From NCBI RefSeq assembly GCF_014268805.2, contig NZ_JABWRF020000001.1, forward strand, positions 248,001 through 312,000: a stretch of 64,000 nucleotides of DNA, read 5' to 3'. Within the stretch, counting starts at the first letter, position 1; each line of letters opens with the position of its first letter. Shown here piece after piece: positions 57,038-64,000 of the stretch. The notes under the pieces are model-generated. The model was not told where the DNA came from. It did not search any database and saw nothing but the letters and a program-made list of their open reading frames with translations. A program made the position numbers and the translations under genes. This stretch comes from Pseudomonas farsensis. GTDB taxonomy: Bacteria; Pseudomonadota; Gammaproteobacteria; Pseudomonadales; Pseudomonadaceae.

Positions 57038-58501
57038 ATGGTTCCCGTAATCGCCCTGGTGGGCCGGCCCAATGTCGGCAAATCCACCATGTTCAACCGC
57101 CTGACCAAGACCCGCGATGCCATCGTCGGTGACCTGTCGGGTTTGACCCGTGACCGCCAGTACGGCGATGCCAGTTGGCAGGGTCGTTCGTTCATCCTGG
57201 TCGACACCGGTGGTATCACCGGTGACGAAGTGGGCATGGACGAGAAGATGGCCGAGCAATCGCTGATGGCCATCGAAGAAGCCGACTATGTGCTATTTCT
57301 GGTCGATGCCCGTGCCGGCATGACCGCTGCTGACCAGATGATTGCCGACCACCTGCGCAAGCGCAACAAGTCGGCCATTCTGGTTGCCAACAAAATCGAC
57401 AACATCGACCCGGACATCGCCCGCGCCGAGTTCTCGCCGCTGGGCATGGGCAACGCCATTCCGGTGGCCGGCTCCCAAGGCCGTGGCATCAACGCCCTGA
57501 TGGAATCGGTGCTCGGCCATATCCCGCGTGACGCCGAAGACGACGCGCTGGCCATGGAAGTCGCCGAAGGCGAAGAAGCTGTTCGTATTCCTGGCCCAAG
57601 CGAAAAAGATGGCATCAAGATCGCCATCATCGGCCGCCCGAACGTGGGCAAGTCGACGCTGGTCAACCGCATGCTGGGTGAAGAGCGCGTGGTGGTCTAC
57701 GACGAGCCGGGGACGACCCGCGACAGTATCTACATCCCGTTCGAGCGTGATGGTGACAAGTACACCTTCATCGACACCGCAGGCGTGCGCAAGCGCGGCA
57801 AGATCCACGAGGAAGTCGAAAAGTTCTCGGTGGTGAAGACCCTGCAGGCGATCAAAGACGCCAACGTGGTGATCTTCGTGATGGACGCCCGCGAAGGCGT
57901 GGTCGACCACGACCTCAACCTGCTGGGCTTTGCCCTGGAGGCGGGGCGCGCCATCGTGATCGCGCTGAACAAGTGGGACGGCATGGAGTCGGGCGAGCGC
58001 GACTACGTCAAGACCGAGCTTGAGCGCCGGCTGTTCTTCGTCGACTTTGCCGACATCCACTTCATTTCGGCCTTGCACGGCACCGGCGTGGGCAACCTGT
58101 ACAAGTCGGTGCAGGCTGCGTTCAAGTCGGCGGTTACCCGCTGGCCGACCAGCCGCCTGACGCAGATCCTCGAAGACGCCGTCAGCGAGCACCAGCCGCC
58201 GCTGGTGAACGGCCGTCGCATCAAGCTGCGCTACGCTCACCTGGGTGGCGCCAACCCGCCGCTGATCGTGATTCACGGCAACCAGACCGAGAAAGTGCCG
58301 AAGTCGTACTCGCGTTACCTGGAAAACACCTACCGCCGCGTACTCAAGCTGGTCGGTACGCCGATCCGCATCGAATACAAAGGCGGTGAGAACCCGTACG
58401 AGGGCAACAAGAACACCCTCACCGACCGCCAGGTCAACAAGAAGCGCCGTTTGATGTCGCACCACAAGAAAGCCGAGAAGAAGCGCCGCGACAAGCGCTG
58501 A
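57038..58501 (+). CDS. der: Ribosome assembly GTPase Der (EngA)
   Basis: A 487-residue protein with two GTPase domains in tandem: the first P-loop is [12 protein letters not shown] at residue 8 and the second [12 protein letters not shown] near residue 202. A C-terminal KH-like domain and basic tail follow. It is needed for 50S subunit maturation. The ATG at 57038 follows GGAGAGCC. The gap to bamB is 117 bp. Confidence 0.97.
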   Translation: MVPVIALVGRPNVGKSTMFNRLTKTRDAIVGDLSGLTRDRQYGDASWQGRSFILVDTGGITGDEVGMDEKMAEQSLMAIEEADYVLFLVDARAGMTAADQMIADHLRKRNKSAILVANKIDNIDPDIARAEFSPLGMGNAIPVAGSQGRGINALMESVLGHIPRDAEDDALAMEVAEGEEAVRIPGPSEKDGIKIAIIGRPNVGKSTLVNRMLGEERVVVYDEPGTTRDSIYIPFERDGDKYTFIDTAGVRKRGKIHEEVEKFSVVKTLQAIKDANVVIFVMDAREGVVDHDLNLLGFALEAGRAIVIALNKWDGMESGERDYVKTELERRLFFVDFADIHFISALHGTGVGNLYKSVQAAFKSAVTRWPTSRLTQILEDAVSEHQPPLVNGRRIKLRYAHLGGANPPLIVIHGNQTEKVPKSYSRYLENTYRRVLKLVGTPIRIEYKGGENPYEGNKNTLTDRQVNKKRRLMSHHKKAEKKRRDKR

Positions 58502-58502
58502 G

Positions 58503-58563
58503 GCTGCAAGCTGCAAGCTGCAAGAAAGAGCCGACGCTCATCCCGAGCGCTTTTTCTTGTAGC
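58503..58563 (+). terminator. der transcript end with GCTGCAA triplet repeat
   Basis: Three direct copies of GCTGCAA (58503-58523) are followed by CAAGAAA, an inner CGCT/AGCG hairpin and TTTTTCTTG, which can pair with the CAAGAAA. Positions 58543-58563 (CCGAGCGCTTTTTCTTGTAG plus C) recur exactly at 60015-60035. Confidence 0.7.
58543..58563 (+). repeat. 21-bp direct repeat, left copy, bounding the RHS segment
   Basis: CCGAGCGCTTTTTCTTGTAG plus C. It is identical to 60015-60035, and the bases just before are also similar. The two copies enclose the RHS-core gene and about 1.45 kb of lower-GC DNA. Confidence 0.85.
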
Positions 58564-58779
58564 TTGCCTCCATGATCGTGCAGCACGATGCCAGAGCCGG
58601 TGCCATCGCCGAGCAAGGGTGCCTCTGCTAGCCCAAGCCCCTACCTAGTAAAACTGTTAGTTGCGCCCTCCCTCTTTCAAGGTACATCTTGTGGCTGCCT
58701 GACCAACGTCAACATCGTCTTGATCTTGGATGTTGGTTAAGAACGATCACTCGTTTTCTGCTCACTGGCGGGGTCACAG
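58564..58779 (+). other. Upstream region of the RHS-core gene
   Basis: No gene. ACCAAC (58702-58707) and GTTGGT (58732-58737), with an inner CATC/GATG, can form a hairpin about 45 bp before the start codon. Base composition is lower in GC than the flanking core genes. Confidence 0.4.
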
Positions 58780-59808
58780 GTGATGGCAGCTAAATGCTCG
58801 ACAGTTTTTTTCTATCTGGGGAATCAGCTAGCCAATTTGCTGGCGCCTGGTAAAGGCATCTCCTACATGCGTTCAAACGCAAGCGCGATTTCCGAGCATC
58901 GAGAAGACCTTGCAGCGCCGTTATTACTTGCTTGTGAAGAAGGTGGGACGGTTGCCGCGAGTGTCGCAGCCTTAGAGGCTGCGCCGGGCGTCGCAGCTGC
59001 AAGCTATACGCCTTATGGGCATCGGTTCTTCGACTCGCTCCCTGCCGCCTCGCTAGGGTTCAATGGTGAGTTATTGATGGGTGGGCTTGAGGCGTACTTG
59101 TTGGGTAACGGCAATCGGGTTTACAGCCCTTCGCTGATGCGCTTTATTTCACCTGATAGCTATGGTGCATTTGTAGTGGGGAACGTGTATGGCTATTGTG
59201 ATGGAGACCCTGTAAACAGGCTTGATCCTACTGGCCATACACCCTTATCAAGGTATATCCATCGTCATCAGATGCAAACCATTATTTCTAAGGGTGGCAA
59301 TCTTCCTGGTCCGACTCTTCAAGCAGCCCGTGCCATTGCGAAGATCCCTGAATACGTTCAAGGGAATTTGAATGTCTTGAGTGGTGCGATTAAAGAAACA
59401 AGTTCAATTAAGGCAGGGCTGGGGGGGGTATTAAAATCGAAAGGCTTGACGCTTGACCTACTTAAGGGGCACGCCGATCAATATACAGAGGCGTTACAGA
59501 GTGTACGGGCTAGCGCGCGGCCAAAGCTAACATTCATCGCGGAGCTAAATAGTATCGAAATGAGCGGTGGCGGGTTGAGTCCGCAGGGGACTGCTGGAGC
59601 TAACTTACTGGATGAATATATGCGCGAAGAGACTATGGCTATAGGCCGGCTTCAAGATTTGAGAGCCAAGATTTCTTCCCAAGAGGGGATGGCTAGAGCC
59701 GTGCAATCAAAGCCCCCGGACGTTGCCACGCGCGCAGCGTCAATGAGGTCCAGCGGAAATTTTTATACACGGCTACGTAAGAAAAACAAGAAAAGCGAGA
59801 AAAAGTAG
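58780..59808 (+). CDS. Orphan RHS-core protein with an unrecognised C-terminal domain
   Basis: About 342 residues. The N-terminal half is the conserved end of an RHS protein (YTPYGHRFFDSLPAASLGFN, ERY-like YLLGNGNRVYSPSLMRFISP, and YGYCDGDPVNRLDPTGH), but the long YD-repeat shell that should precede it is absent. After DPTGH near residue 155, about 187 residues of unknown, lysine-rich sequence follow, ending RLRKKNKKSEKK. In full RHS proteins this is where a toxin tip begins after self-cleavage. No immunity gene is evident downstream. GC is lower than the neighbours. The start (GTG 58780 or ATG 58783) has no strong ribosome site. Flanking direct repeats suggest insertion. Confidence 0.78.
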   Translation: MMAAKCSTVFFYLGNQLANLLAPGKGISYMRSNASAISEHREDLAAPLLLACEEGGTVAASVAALEAAPGVAAASYTPYGHRFFDSLPAASLGFNGELLMGGLEAYLLGNGNRVYSPSLMRFISPDSYGAFVVGNVYGYCDGDPVNRLDPTGHTPLSRYIHRHQMQTIISKGGNLPGPTLQAARAIAKIPEYVQGNLNVLSGAIKETSSIKAGLGGVLKSKGLTLDLLKGHADQYTEALQSVRASARPKLTFIAELNSIEMSGGGLSPQGTAGANLLDEYMREETMAIGRLQDLRAKISSQEGMARAVQSKPPDVATRAASMRSSGNFYTRLRKKNKKSEKK

Positions 59809-60014
59809 TGGCGTGCTATTGCATCGTATTGCCAGTATTCCGGTCGAAGCAGCATCTTTGATGAGGACTATCAAATTAGATAGCGGTCAATCGCCTGGCC
59901 AGATCGGCATTTTCGCATCGCGGTTGCCTCAGCCGGCTTAAGCGATGATGCCAAGCACTTTGGTATTGACTACGCGCAATGCCGACGACGTGCAGGGCAA
60001 ATCAGGCGCTAATT
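59809..60014 (+). other. Gene-free remainder of the RHS insertion
   Basis: Only very short open frames occur (for example 26 codons from ATG 59861). Nothing resembles an immunity protein; the stretch may be a decayed gene end. Confidence 0.4.
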
Positions 60015-60035
60015 CCGAGCGCTTTTTCTTGTAGC
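60004..60035 (+). terminator. Terminator-like hairpin and right copy of the 21-bp direct repeat
   Basis: GCGCT (60007-60011) pairs with AGCGC (60018-60022) and is followed by TTTTTCTT. Positions 60015-60035 repeat 58543-58563 exactly, so the insertion carries or duplicated the der transcript end. Confidence 0.7.
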
Positions 60036-60089
60036 CAGAAGCGCCAAGCGAGTAGCTTATACCCCTCAATCCCCGGGAAAGAGGGCCCC

Positions 60090-61238
60090 ATGATCCGCAG
60101 CAAACTGCCGAACGTCGGCACGACCATCTTCACCACCATGTCGCAACTGGCTGTGCAGACCGGTGCGCTCAACCTTTCCCAAGGCTTCCCCGATTTCAAC
60201 GGCCCCCAGGCGTTACTGGATGCGGTCGGCCGGCACGTGGCGGCCGGGCACAACCAATACGCCCCCATGACCGGGCTGCCGGCCCTGCGTCAGCAGGTAG
60301 CGGCCAAGGTTGCGCGGCTGTACGGGGTTGGCGTTGATGCCGACCACGAGGTAACTATCACCCCAGGCGCTACCGAAGCGATCTTCTGCGCCATTCAGGC
60401 GGTGATCCACCCAGGCGATGAGGTGATTGTCTTCGACCCTTGCTACGACAGCTACGAACCGGCGGTGGAACTGGCCGGTGGGCGCTGCGTGCATGTGCCG
60501 TTGGCGGACGGCAGCTTCGGTATCGACTGGCAGAGGTTCAGCGACGCACTCAGCCCGCGTACGCGCATGGTCGTGCTTAACTCGCCGCACAACCCCAGCG
60601 GTGCGCTGGTCAGCCGGGCCGACCTCGACCAACTGGCCGCGCTGATTGCTGAGCGTGATATTTACCTGCTCAGCGACGAGGTTTACGAGCACCTGATTTA
60701 CGACGGCGTACGCCATGCCAGCGTGCTGGCTCACCCGCAGTTGTACCGGAAGGCGTTCGTGATCAGTTCGTTTGGCAAGACCTACCACGTGACCGGCTGG
60801 AAAACCGGCTACGTGATTGCGCCGCCTGCGCTGAGCGCAGAACTGCGCAAGGTGCACCAGTACGTCAACTTCTGCTGCGTTACGCCGTTGCAGTGCGCCC
60901 TGGCCGATTTCATGGCCGAGCACCCTGAGCACATCGACGAGTTGCCGGGCTTCTATCAGGCCAAACGCGATCTGTTCTGCAACCTGCTGCAGGGCTCGCG
61001 TTTCAGCTTCACGCCGACACCGGGCACGTATTTCCAGCTGGTGGACTATTCGCATATTCGGCCCGACCTGAACGACGTCGATATGGCCGTGTGGCTGACC
61101 CGCGAGCATGGCGTTGCGAGCATTCCGGTGTCGGTGTTCTACCAGCAACCCATCCCCGAACAGCGCCTGGTGCGCCTGTGCTTTGCCAAACGTGAGGAGA
61201 CGCTGCAACAGGCAGCGCAACGACTATGCGCGATCTGA
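60090..61238 (+). CDS. ybdL: Methionine-type aminotransferase, YbdL family
   Basis: A 382-residue class I/II PLP aminotransferase. The N-terminal SKLPNVGTTIFTTMSQLA, the region ALNLSQGFPDFNGP and the PLP lysine in ISSFGKTYHVTGWKTGYV match YbdL, which transaminates methionine and aromatic amino acids or their keto acids with glutamine. The ATG at 60090 has AAAGAGGG upstream; the longer frame from 59979 runs across the direct repeat and is not used. It overlaps the following omega-amidase gene by 13 bp, supporting glutamine as amino donor. Confidence 0.88.
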   Translation: MIRSKLPNVGTTIFTTMSQLAVQTGALNLSQGFPDFNGPQALLDAVGRHVAAGHNQYAPMTGLPALRQQVAAKVARLYGVGVDADHEVTITPGATEAIFCAIQAVIHPGDEVIVFDPCYDSYEPAVELAGGRCVHVPLADGSFGIDWQRFSDALSPRTRMVVLNSPHNPSGALVSRADLDQLAALIAERDIYLLSDEVYEHLIYDGVRHASVLAHPQLYRKAFVISSFGKTYHVTGWKTGYVIAPPALSAELRKVHQYVNFCCVTPLQCALADFMAEHPEHIDELPGFYQAKRDLFCNLLQGSRFSFTPTPGTYFQLVDYSHIRPDLNDVDMAVWLTREHGVASIPVSVFYQQPIPEQRLVRLCFAKREETLQQAAQRLCAI

Positions 61239-62017
61239 GTACATTGCCTGACCTCAAAGTCGCGCTGGTGCAGACCAGCCTGGCCTGGCAGGACCGCGAG
61301 GCCAACTACGCCCACTTCGAAGAACTGATCGGCCAGGCGGGCGACGTGGACCTGGTGGTGCTGCCGGAGATGTTCACCACCGGTTTTTCGATGGAGTCCG
61401 AACGCCTCGCCGAGCCGGAAAACGGCCCCACCTACAAATGGCTCAAGGCCCAGGCGAAGAAGGCCGGGGCGGTGATTACCGGCAGCGTGATCATCCAAGC
61501 CGCAGATGGCAGCCACCGCAACCGCCTGCTCTGGGCGCGCCCGGACGGCGAGATTCTGCATTACGACAAGCGCCACCTGTTCCGCATGGCCGGTGAGCAC
61601 AAGCACTACACCCCCGGTGAGCGTCAGATGCAGTTCGAGCTCAAGGGGTGGCGGGTTCGCCCGCTGATCTGCTACGACCTGCGCTTCCCGGTGTGGAGCC
61701 GTGATGCCCAGGACACCGACCTGCTGCTGTACACCGCCAACTGGCCGGCAGCGCGGCGCCTGCACTGGAACCGCCTGCTACCGGCGCGGGGCATCGAAAA
61801 CCTGTGCTATGTGGCAGCGGTCAATCGGGTGGGTACGGACGGCAAGGGGTTTGCCTATTCTGGCGACAGCCAGGTGCTGGACTTCCAGGGCGAGAGCCTG
61901 CTGAGCGCGGGGGAGGCCGATGGGGTGTTCACCGTGGTGTTGAGTGCCGCAGAGCTTGCCAGCTACCGCACCCGGTTCCCGGCACACATGGACGCAGATA
62001 GTTTCGAGTTGCACTGA
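61226..62017 (+). CDS. yafV: Omega-amidase of the nitrilase superfamily (YafV type)
   Basis: A 263-residue nitrilase-fold amidase. The catalytic Glu-Lys-Cys set is visible: VVLPEMFTTGF, HYDKRHLF and PLICYDLRFPVW. YafV enzymes hydrolyse 2-oxoglutaramate, the keto acid of glutamine. This pulls forward the glutamine-dependent transamination done by the upstream enzyme, for example in salvage of the methionine keto acid. Overlap with that gene implies one transcript. Confidence 0.9.
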   Translation: MRDLSTLPDLKVALVQTSLAWQDREANYAHFEELIGQAGDVDLVVLPEMFTTGFSMESERLAEPENGPTYKWLKAQAKKAGAVITGSVIIQAADGSHRNRLLWARPDGEILHYDKRHLFRMAGEHKHYTPGERQMQFELKGWRVRPLICYDLRFPVWSRDAQDTDLLLYTANWPAARRLHWNRLLPARGIENLCYVAAVNRVGTDGKGFAYSGDSQVLDFQGESLLSAGEADGVFTVVLSAAELASYRTRFPAHMDADSFELH

Positions 62018-62018
62018 G

Positions 62019-62048
62019 GGCCAATCGCGGGGCAAGCCAGCTCTCACG
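62019..62048. repeat. REP-like element, inverse orientation
   Basis: The reverse complement begins CGTGAGAGCTGGCTTGCCCC and runs on to GCGATTGG, matching the core of 62155-62182 in the opposite orientation. It directly follows the amidase stop. Confidence 0.72.
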
Positions 62049-62081
62049 TTTGGTCGCTTCGGTTCTGCGCAGAACCAGAAT

Positions 62082-62109
62082 CTCCCACGCCAGGCCCGGC
62101 GTGGGAGAT
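62082..62109. repeat. Hairpin within the REP pair
   Basis: TCTCCCACGCC and GGCGTGGGAGA pair perfectly around a short loop. It lies between the two REP-like ends and may help end transcription from both convergent genes. Confidence 0.7.
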
Positions 62110-62154
62110 CACCCAGCCCTTCCGGGCTGCGCTTTCGCGCAGAGAACTGGGCAG

Positions 62155-62182
62155 CGTGGGAGCGGGCTTGCCCCGCGATGCC
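62155..62182. repeat. REP-like element, forward orientation
   Basis: CGTGGGAGCGGGCTTGCCCC followed by GCGATGCC. It pairs with the inverse copy at 62019-62048 and shares its core with the element at 33556. Confidence 0.75.
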
Positions 62183-62190
62183 CTCGACGG

Positions 62191-64000
62191 TCAGTACACA
62201 TCCCGCCGATAACGCCCGTCCTCGATCAACTGCTGCACCTGCATCTCGCCAAGCATGCCATGCAGGGCTGCGTCGACGCCGGCGGCCATGCCGTGCAGGC
62301 TGCCGCAGACGTAGATGAATGCACCCTCATCGACCCAACGCTTGAGTTCTGCTGCCTGCTGCAACAGTACATCCTGTACATAGACTTTTTCAGCCTGGTC
62401 CCGCGAGAACGCAAGGTCCAGGCGTGCCAGTTCGCCCTTGGCCAGCCAGTGCTGCAGCTCCTCGCCGCACAGCAGGTCGTGGGCGCGGTTGCGTTCACCG
62501 AACAACAGCCAGTTGCGCTGCTCGCCCGCAGCGACCCGCGCCTTTATCAGGCTGCGCAGGCCGGCAAGCCCGGTGCCGTTGCCAATCAGTACCAGCGGCG
62601 CGCTGCCTTGTGGCAAGTGGAAACCGCTGTTGCGGCGCAGGCGCAGGCTGACGCTGGCTTCGACTGGCAAGTAGGCCGTCAGCCAACCCGAACCCAGGCC
62701 AAGGCTGCCATCAGGATGGCGCTCCTGGCGCACAATCAGCTCCAGCACACCGTCGCTTGCGATGGAGGCGATGGAGTATTCGCGGGTGCCCAGGGGGATA
62801 AGCGCATCTACCAGCGCCTGGGCGTGCAAGCCGACCAGGTGCTCGCGGCTGGCCGGTAGCTGGCGGCTAGCCAAGGCTTGACCGAGGGTTTCGTTCAGGC
62901 CGTCGAGTTGCACCTGGGCCTGCGCATCCAGCCCCAAGCCATTGAGCAACGCCTCGACCCGGGCCTGGCTATTACGCGGCAGGATCTCCACCAGATCACC
63001 GGCCTCCCAACTGGCGGCAACCTCGGGTTCAAGCCCCAGCAAATAAACCGGCGCGCCCTGGCTGCCCGGGTTCAGCAGCGTCCGGCGTACCAGGCGCCAG
63101 TTGCCAAAACTGGGTGGCTGCCAGGCGCTGACCGGCTGCGCGCCGGTCAATTGCGCCAGCGCTTGCTGCCAGCGTTGCAGCGCGGCGGGGTCGGCGTTGT
63201 CGACCTCCACCGGGCTGAACGCGCTGCTGGCACCGCGCTCGCCGAGCCAGGCCTGCAAACGGCGGGCGAAGCCGCAGAAGTGCGGGTACTGGCGGTCGCC
63301 CAGGGCCAGTACGGCGTAGTTCAGATGGGCCAGGGCCCAAGGCTGGCCGATGACCTTGCGCTCGAAGGCGCGGGCGCTGTCGGGCGCCTCGCCATCGCCG
63401 AAGGTACTGACCACAAACAGCGCACGCCTTGCCTGGCGCAGCTCGGGCTCGCCCAGTTCGCCAAGCGCGCGCACCTGTACCGGCAGCCCTGCGGCCTGGA
63501 GCTGGCCGGCGCTCTGCCAGGCCAGTTGCTCGGCAAAGCCGCTTTGGCTGGCAAAACCGATCAGCCAGCTGTCGCCGCTGTCGCAGGCTTTGTCCACCGC
63601 ACCCCGGGCAACGCGGACCTGGCGTTTTTTGCGGCGGCGGTCGAGGTACAGCAGCCAGCCGGTGACGAAGAACAACGGCATGGTCAGGCTTGCGGCAGTG
63701 AGGATGATCCGCCCCGGCAGGCCGAAGTAAGAGCCCACGTGCAAGGCATAGATGCTTTGCAGCAACTGCGCCTTGAATGATTTTTCGGTGTAACGCTGGT
63801 GGCTTTTGACCTGGCCGGTGGCCGGGTCGAGCACCAAGGTATTGAAGGCGCGTGGGTGCGCGGCGTCTTCCTGCAGGTAGAACAGGTTGGCTGTTTGCCC
63901 ACCTGCCGGCGGCAGGCGCAGGTTGTACATGGCAAGCTTGGGGCCTGCCGCTTGCTTGAGGTTGGCCCAGATGGCGTCGTAATCGACCTGCAGCGGCGGC
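62191..64000 (-). CDS. PepSY-flavodoxin-FNR fusion reductase, 5' end beyond the window
   Basis: The frame stays open to the window edge, so the N-terminus is missing; about 603 residues are visible. In order: the end of a PepSY-type periplasmic part (FNTLVLDPATGQVKSHQRYT), a membrane span (LTMPLFFVTGWLLYL), a flavodoxin domain (IGFASQSGFAEQLA; FVVSTFGDGEAPDSA), and an FAD/NADPH reductase domain of sulfite-reductase flavoprotein type (PLVLIGNGTGLAGLRSLI; IYVCGSLHGMAAGVDAAL). Such proteins carry electrons from NADPH across or to the membrane and often sit beside siderophore receptors, suggesting ferric-siderophore reduction. That neighbour would lie outside this window. Confidence 0.88.
   Translation of the reverse strand, partial: PPLQVDYDAIWANLKQAAGPKLAMYNLRLPPAGGQTANLFYLQEDAAHPRAFNTLVLDPATGQVKSHQRYTEKSFKAQLLQSIYALHVGSYFGLPGRIILTAASLTMPLFFVTGWLLYLDRRRKKRQVRVARGAVDKACDSGDSWLIGFASQSGFAEQLAWQSAGQLQAAGLPVQVRALGELGEPELRQARRALFVVSTFGDGEAPDSARAFERKVIGQPWALAHLNYAVLALGDRQYPHFCGFARRLQAWLGERGASSAFSPVEVDNADPAALQRWQQALAQLTGAQPVSAWQPPSFGNWRLVRRTLLNPGSQGAPVYLLGLEPEVAASWEAGDLVEILPRNSQARVEALLNGLGLDAQAQVQLDGLNETLGQALASRQLPASREHLVGLHAQALVDALIPLGTREYSIASIASDGVLELIVRQERHPDGSLGLGSGWLTAYLPVEASVSLRLRRNSGFHLPQGSAPLVLIGNGTGLAGLRSLIKARVAAGEQRNWLLFGERNRAHDLLCGEELQHWLAKGELARLDLAFSRDQAEKVYVQDVLLQQAAELKRWVDEGAFIYVCGSLHGMAAGVDAALHGMLGEMQVQQLIEDGRYRRDVY

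Noticed and set aside
59861-59941. 26-codon frame as an immunity gene for the RHS protein
   Set aside because: Too short and without a ribosome site or any recognisable feature.

Overview
The window is a high-GC gammaproteobacterial chromosome segment. I place it in the Pseudomonas putida group. The reasons are gene order remembered from P. putida genomes (cyoBCDE, then an AlaC-type aminotransferase, selU-selD beside an ABC transporter, queA-tgt-yajC-secDF, suhB/trmJ-cysE-iscRSUA-hscBA-fdx-iscX, ndk-rlmN-pilF-rodZ-ispG-hisS-yfgM-bamB-der), the codon usage, and the REP palindromes typical of that group. No database search was possible, so family names rest on motifs I could read in the translations.

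Layout. (1) 1-3524: the end of the cytochrome bo3 oxidase operon (cyoB truncated by the window edge, cyoC, cyoD, cyoE), closed by a strong terminator. (2) 3525-7028: an orphan lipase-like gene whose ribosome binding site lies in a perfect 11-bp hairpin, an alanine-type aminotransferase, and a YkgJ-type cysteine-cluster protein. (3) 7029-22315: one giant type V autotransporter of about 5,095 residues with some 35-38 PATR-type beta-strand repeats and four copies of a larger 'FWDG' module. It is split by one missing base near 10200. (4) 22316-24000: nested REP palindromes, then a structured leader in front of two tiny overlapping genes that look like DUF6124 and DUF3077 proteins. (5) 23957-32140: a GNAT enzyme, a small membrane protein, an LprI-like protein, then selU-selD divergent from a four-gene phosphonate-type ABC transporter (probably selenium oxyanion uptake), and a bestrophin-like channel. 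(6) 32350-34577: a HigBA-type toxin-antitoxin pair with a candidate operator, a second GNAT protein and a GFGD-filter ion channel. (7) 34630-40331: tRNA-Leu(CAA) with its terminator, then queA-tgt-yajC-secD-secF.

(8) 40388-43543: a glycine-zipper envelope protein, suhB, trmJ and cysE. (9) 43617-49291: the complete isc operon with two IscR-type boxes upstream, ending in a terminator whose loop is a perfect TATAAT that may serve ndk. (10) 49320-58501: housekeeping genes for nucleotide balance, rRNA/tRNA methylation, type IV pilus, cell shape, isoprenoids, histidyl-tRNA, outer-membrane assembly and ribosome GTPase. (11) 58543-60035: a lower-GC insertion carrying an orphan RHS-core protein, bounded by a 21-bp direct repeat that is itself terminator sequence. 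(12) 60090-64000: a methionine-type aminotransferase overlapping an omega-amidase, a REP pair, and the 3' part of a PepSY/flavodoxin/FNR reductase that runs off the window.

Most of the window is core genome. The accessory or unusual pieces are the giant adhesin, the lipase-like gene, the DUF6124/DUF3077 unit with its leader, the toxin-antitoxin pair, the ion channel and the RHS cassette. Cooperating sets are cyoBCD with cyoE (heme O supply), selD/selU/ABC transporter (selenium), cysE with isc (cysteine and Fe-S assembly), queA/tgt (queuosine), yajC/secDF (protein export), and the aminotransferase/omega-amidase pair (methionine keto acid with glutamine).
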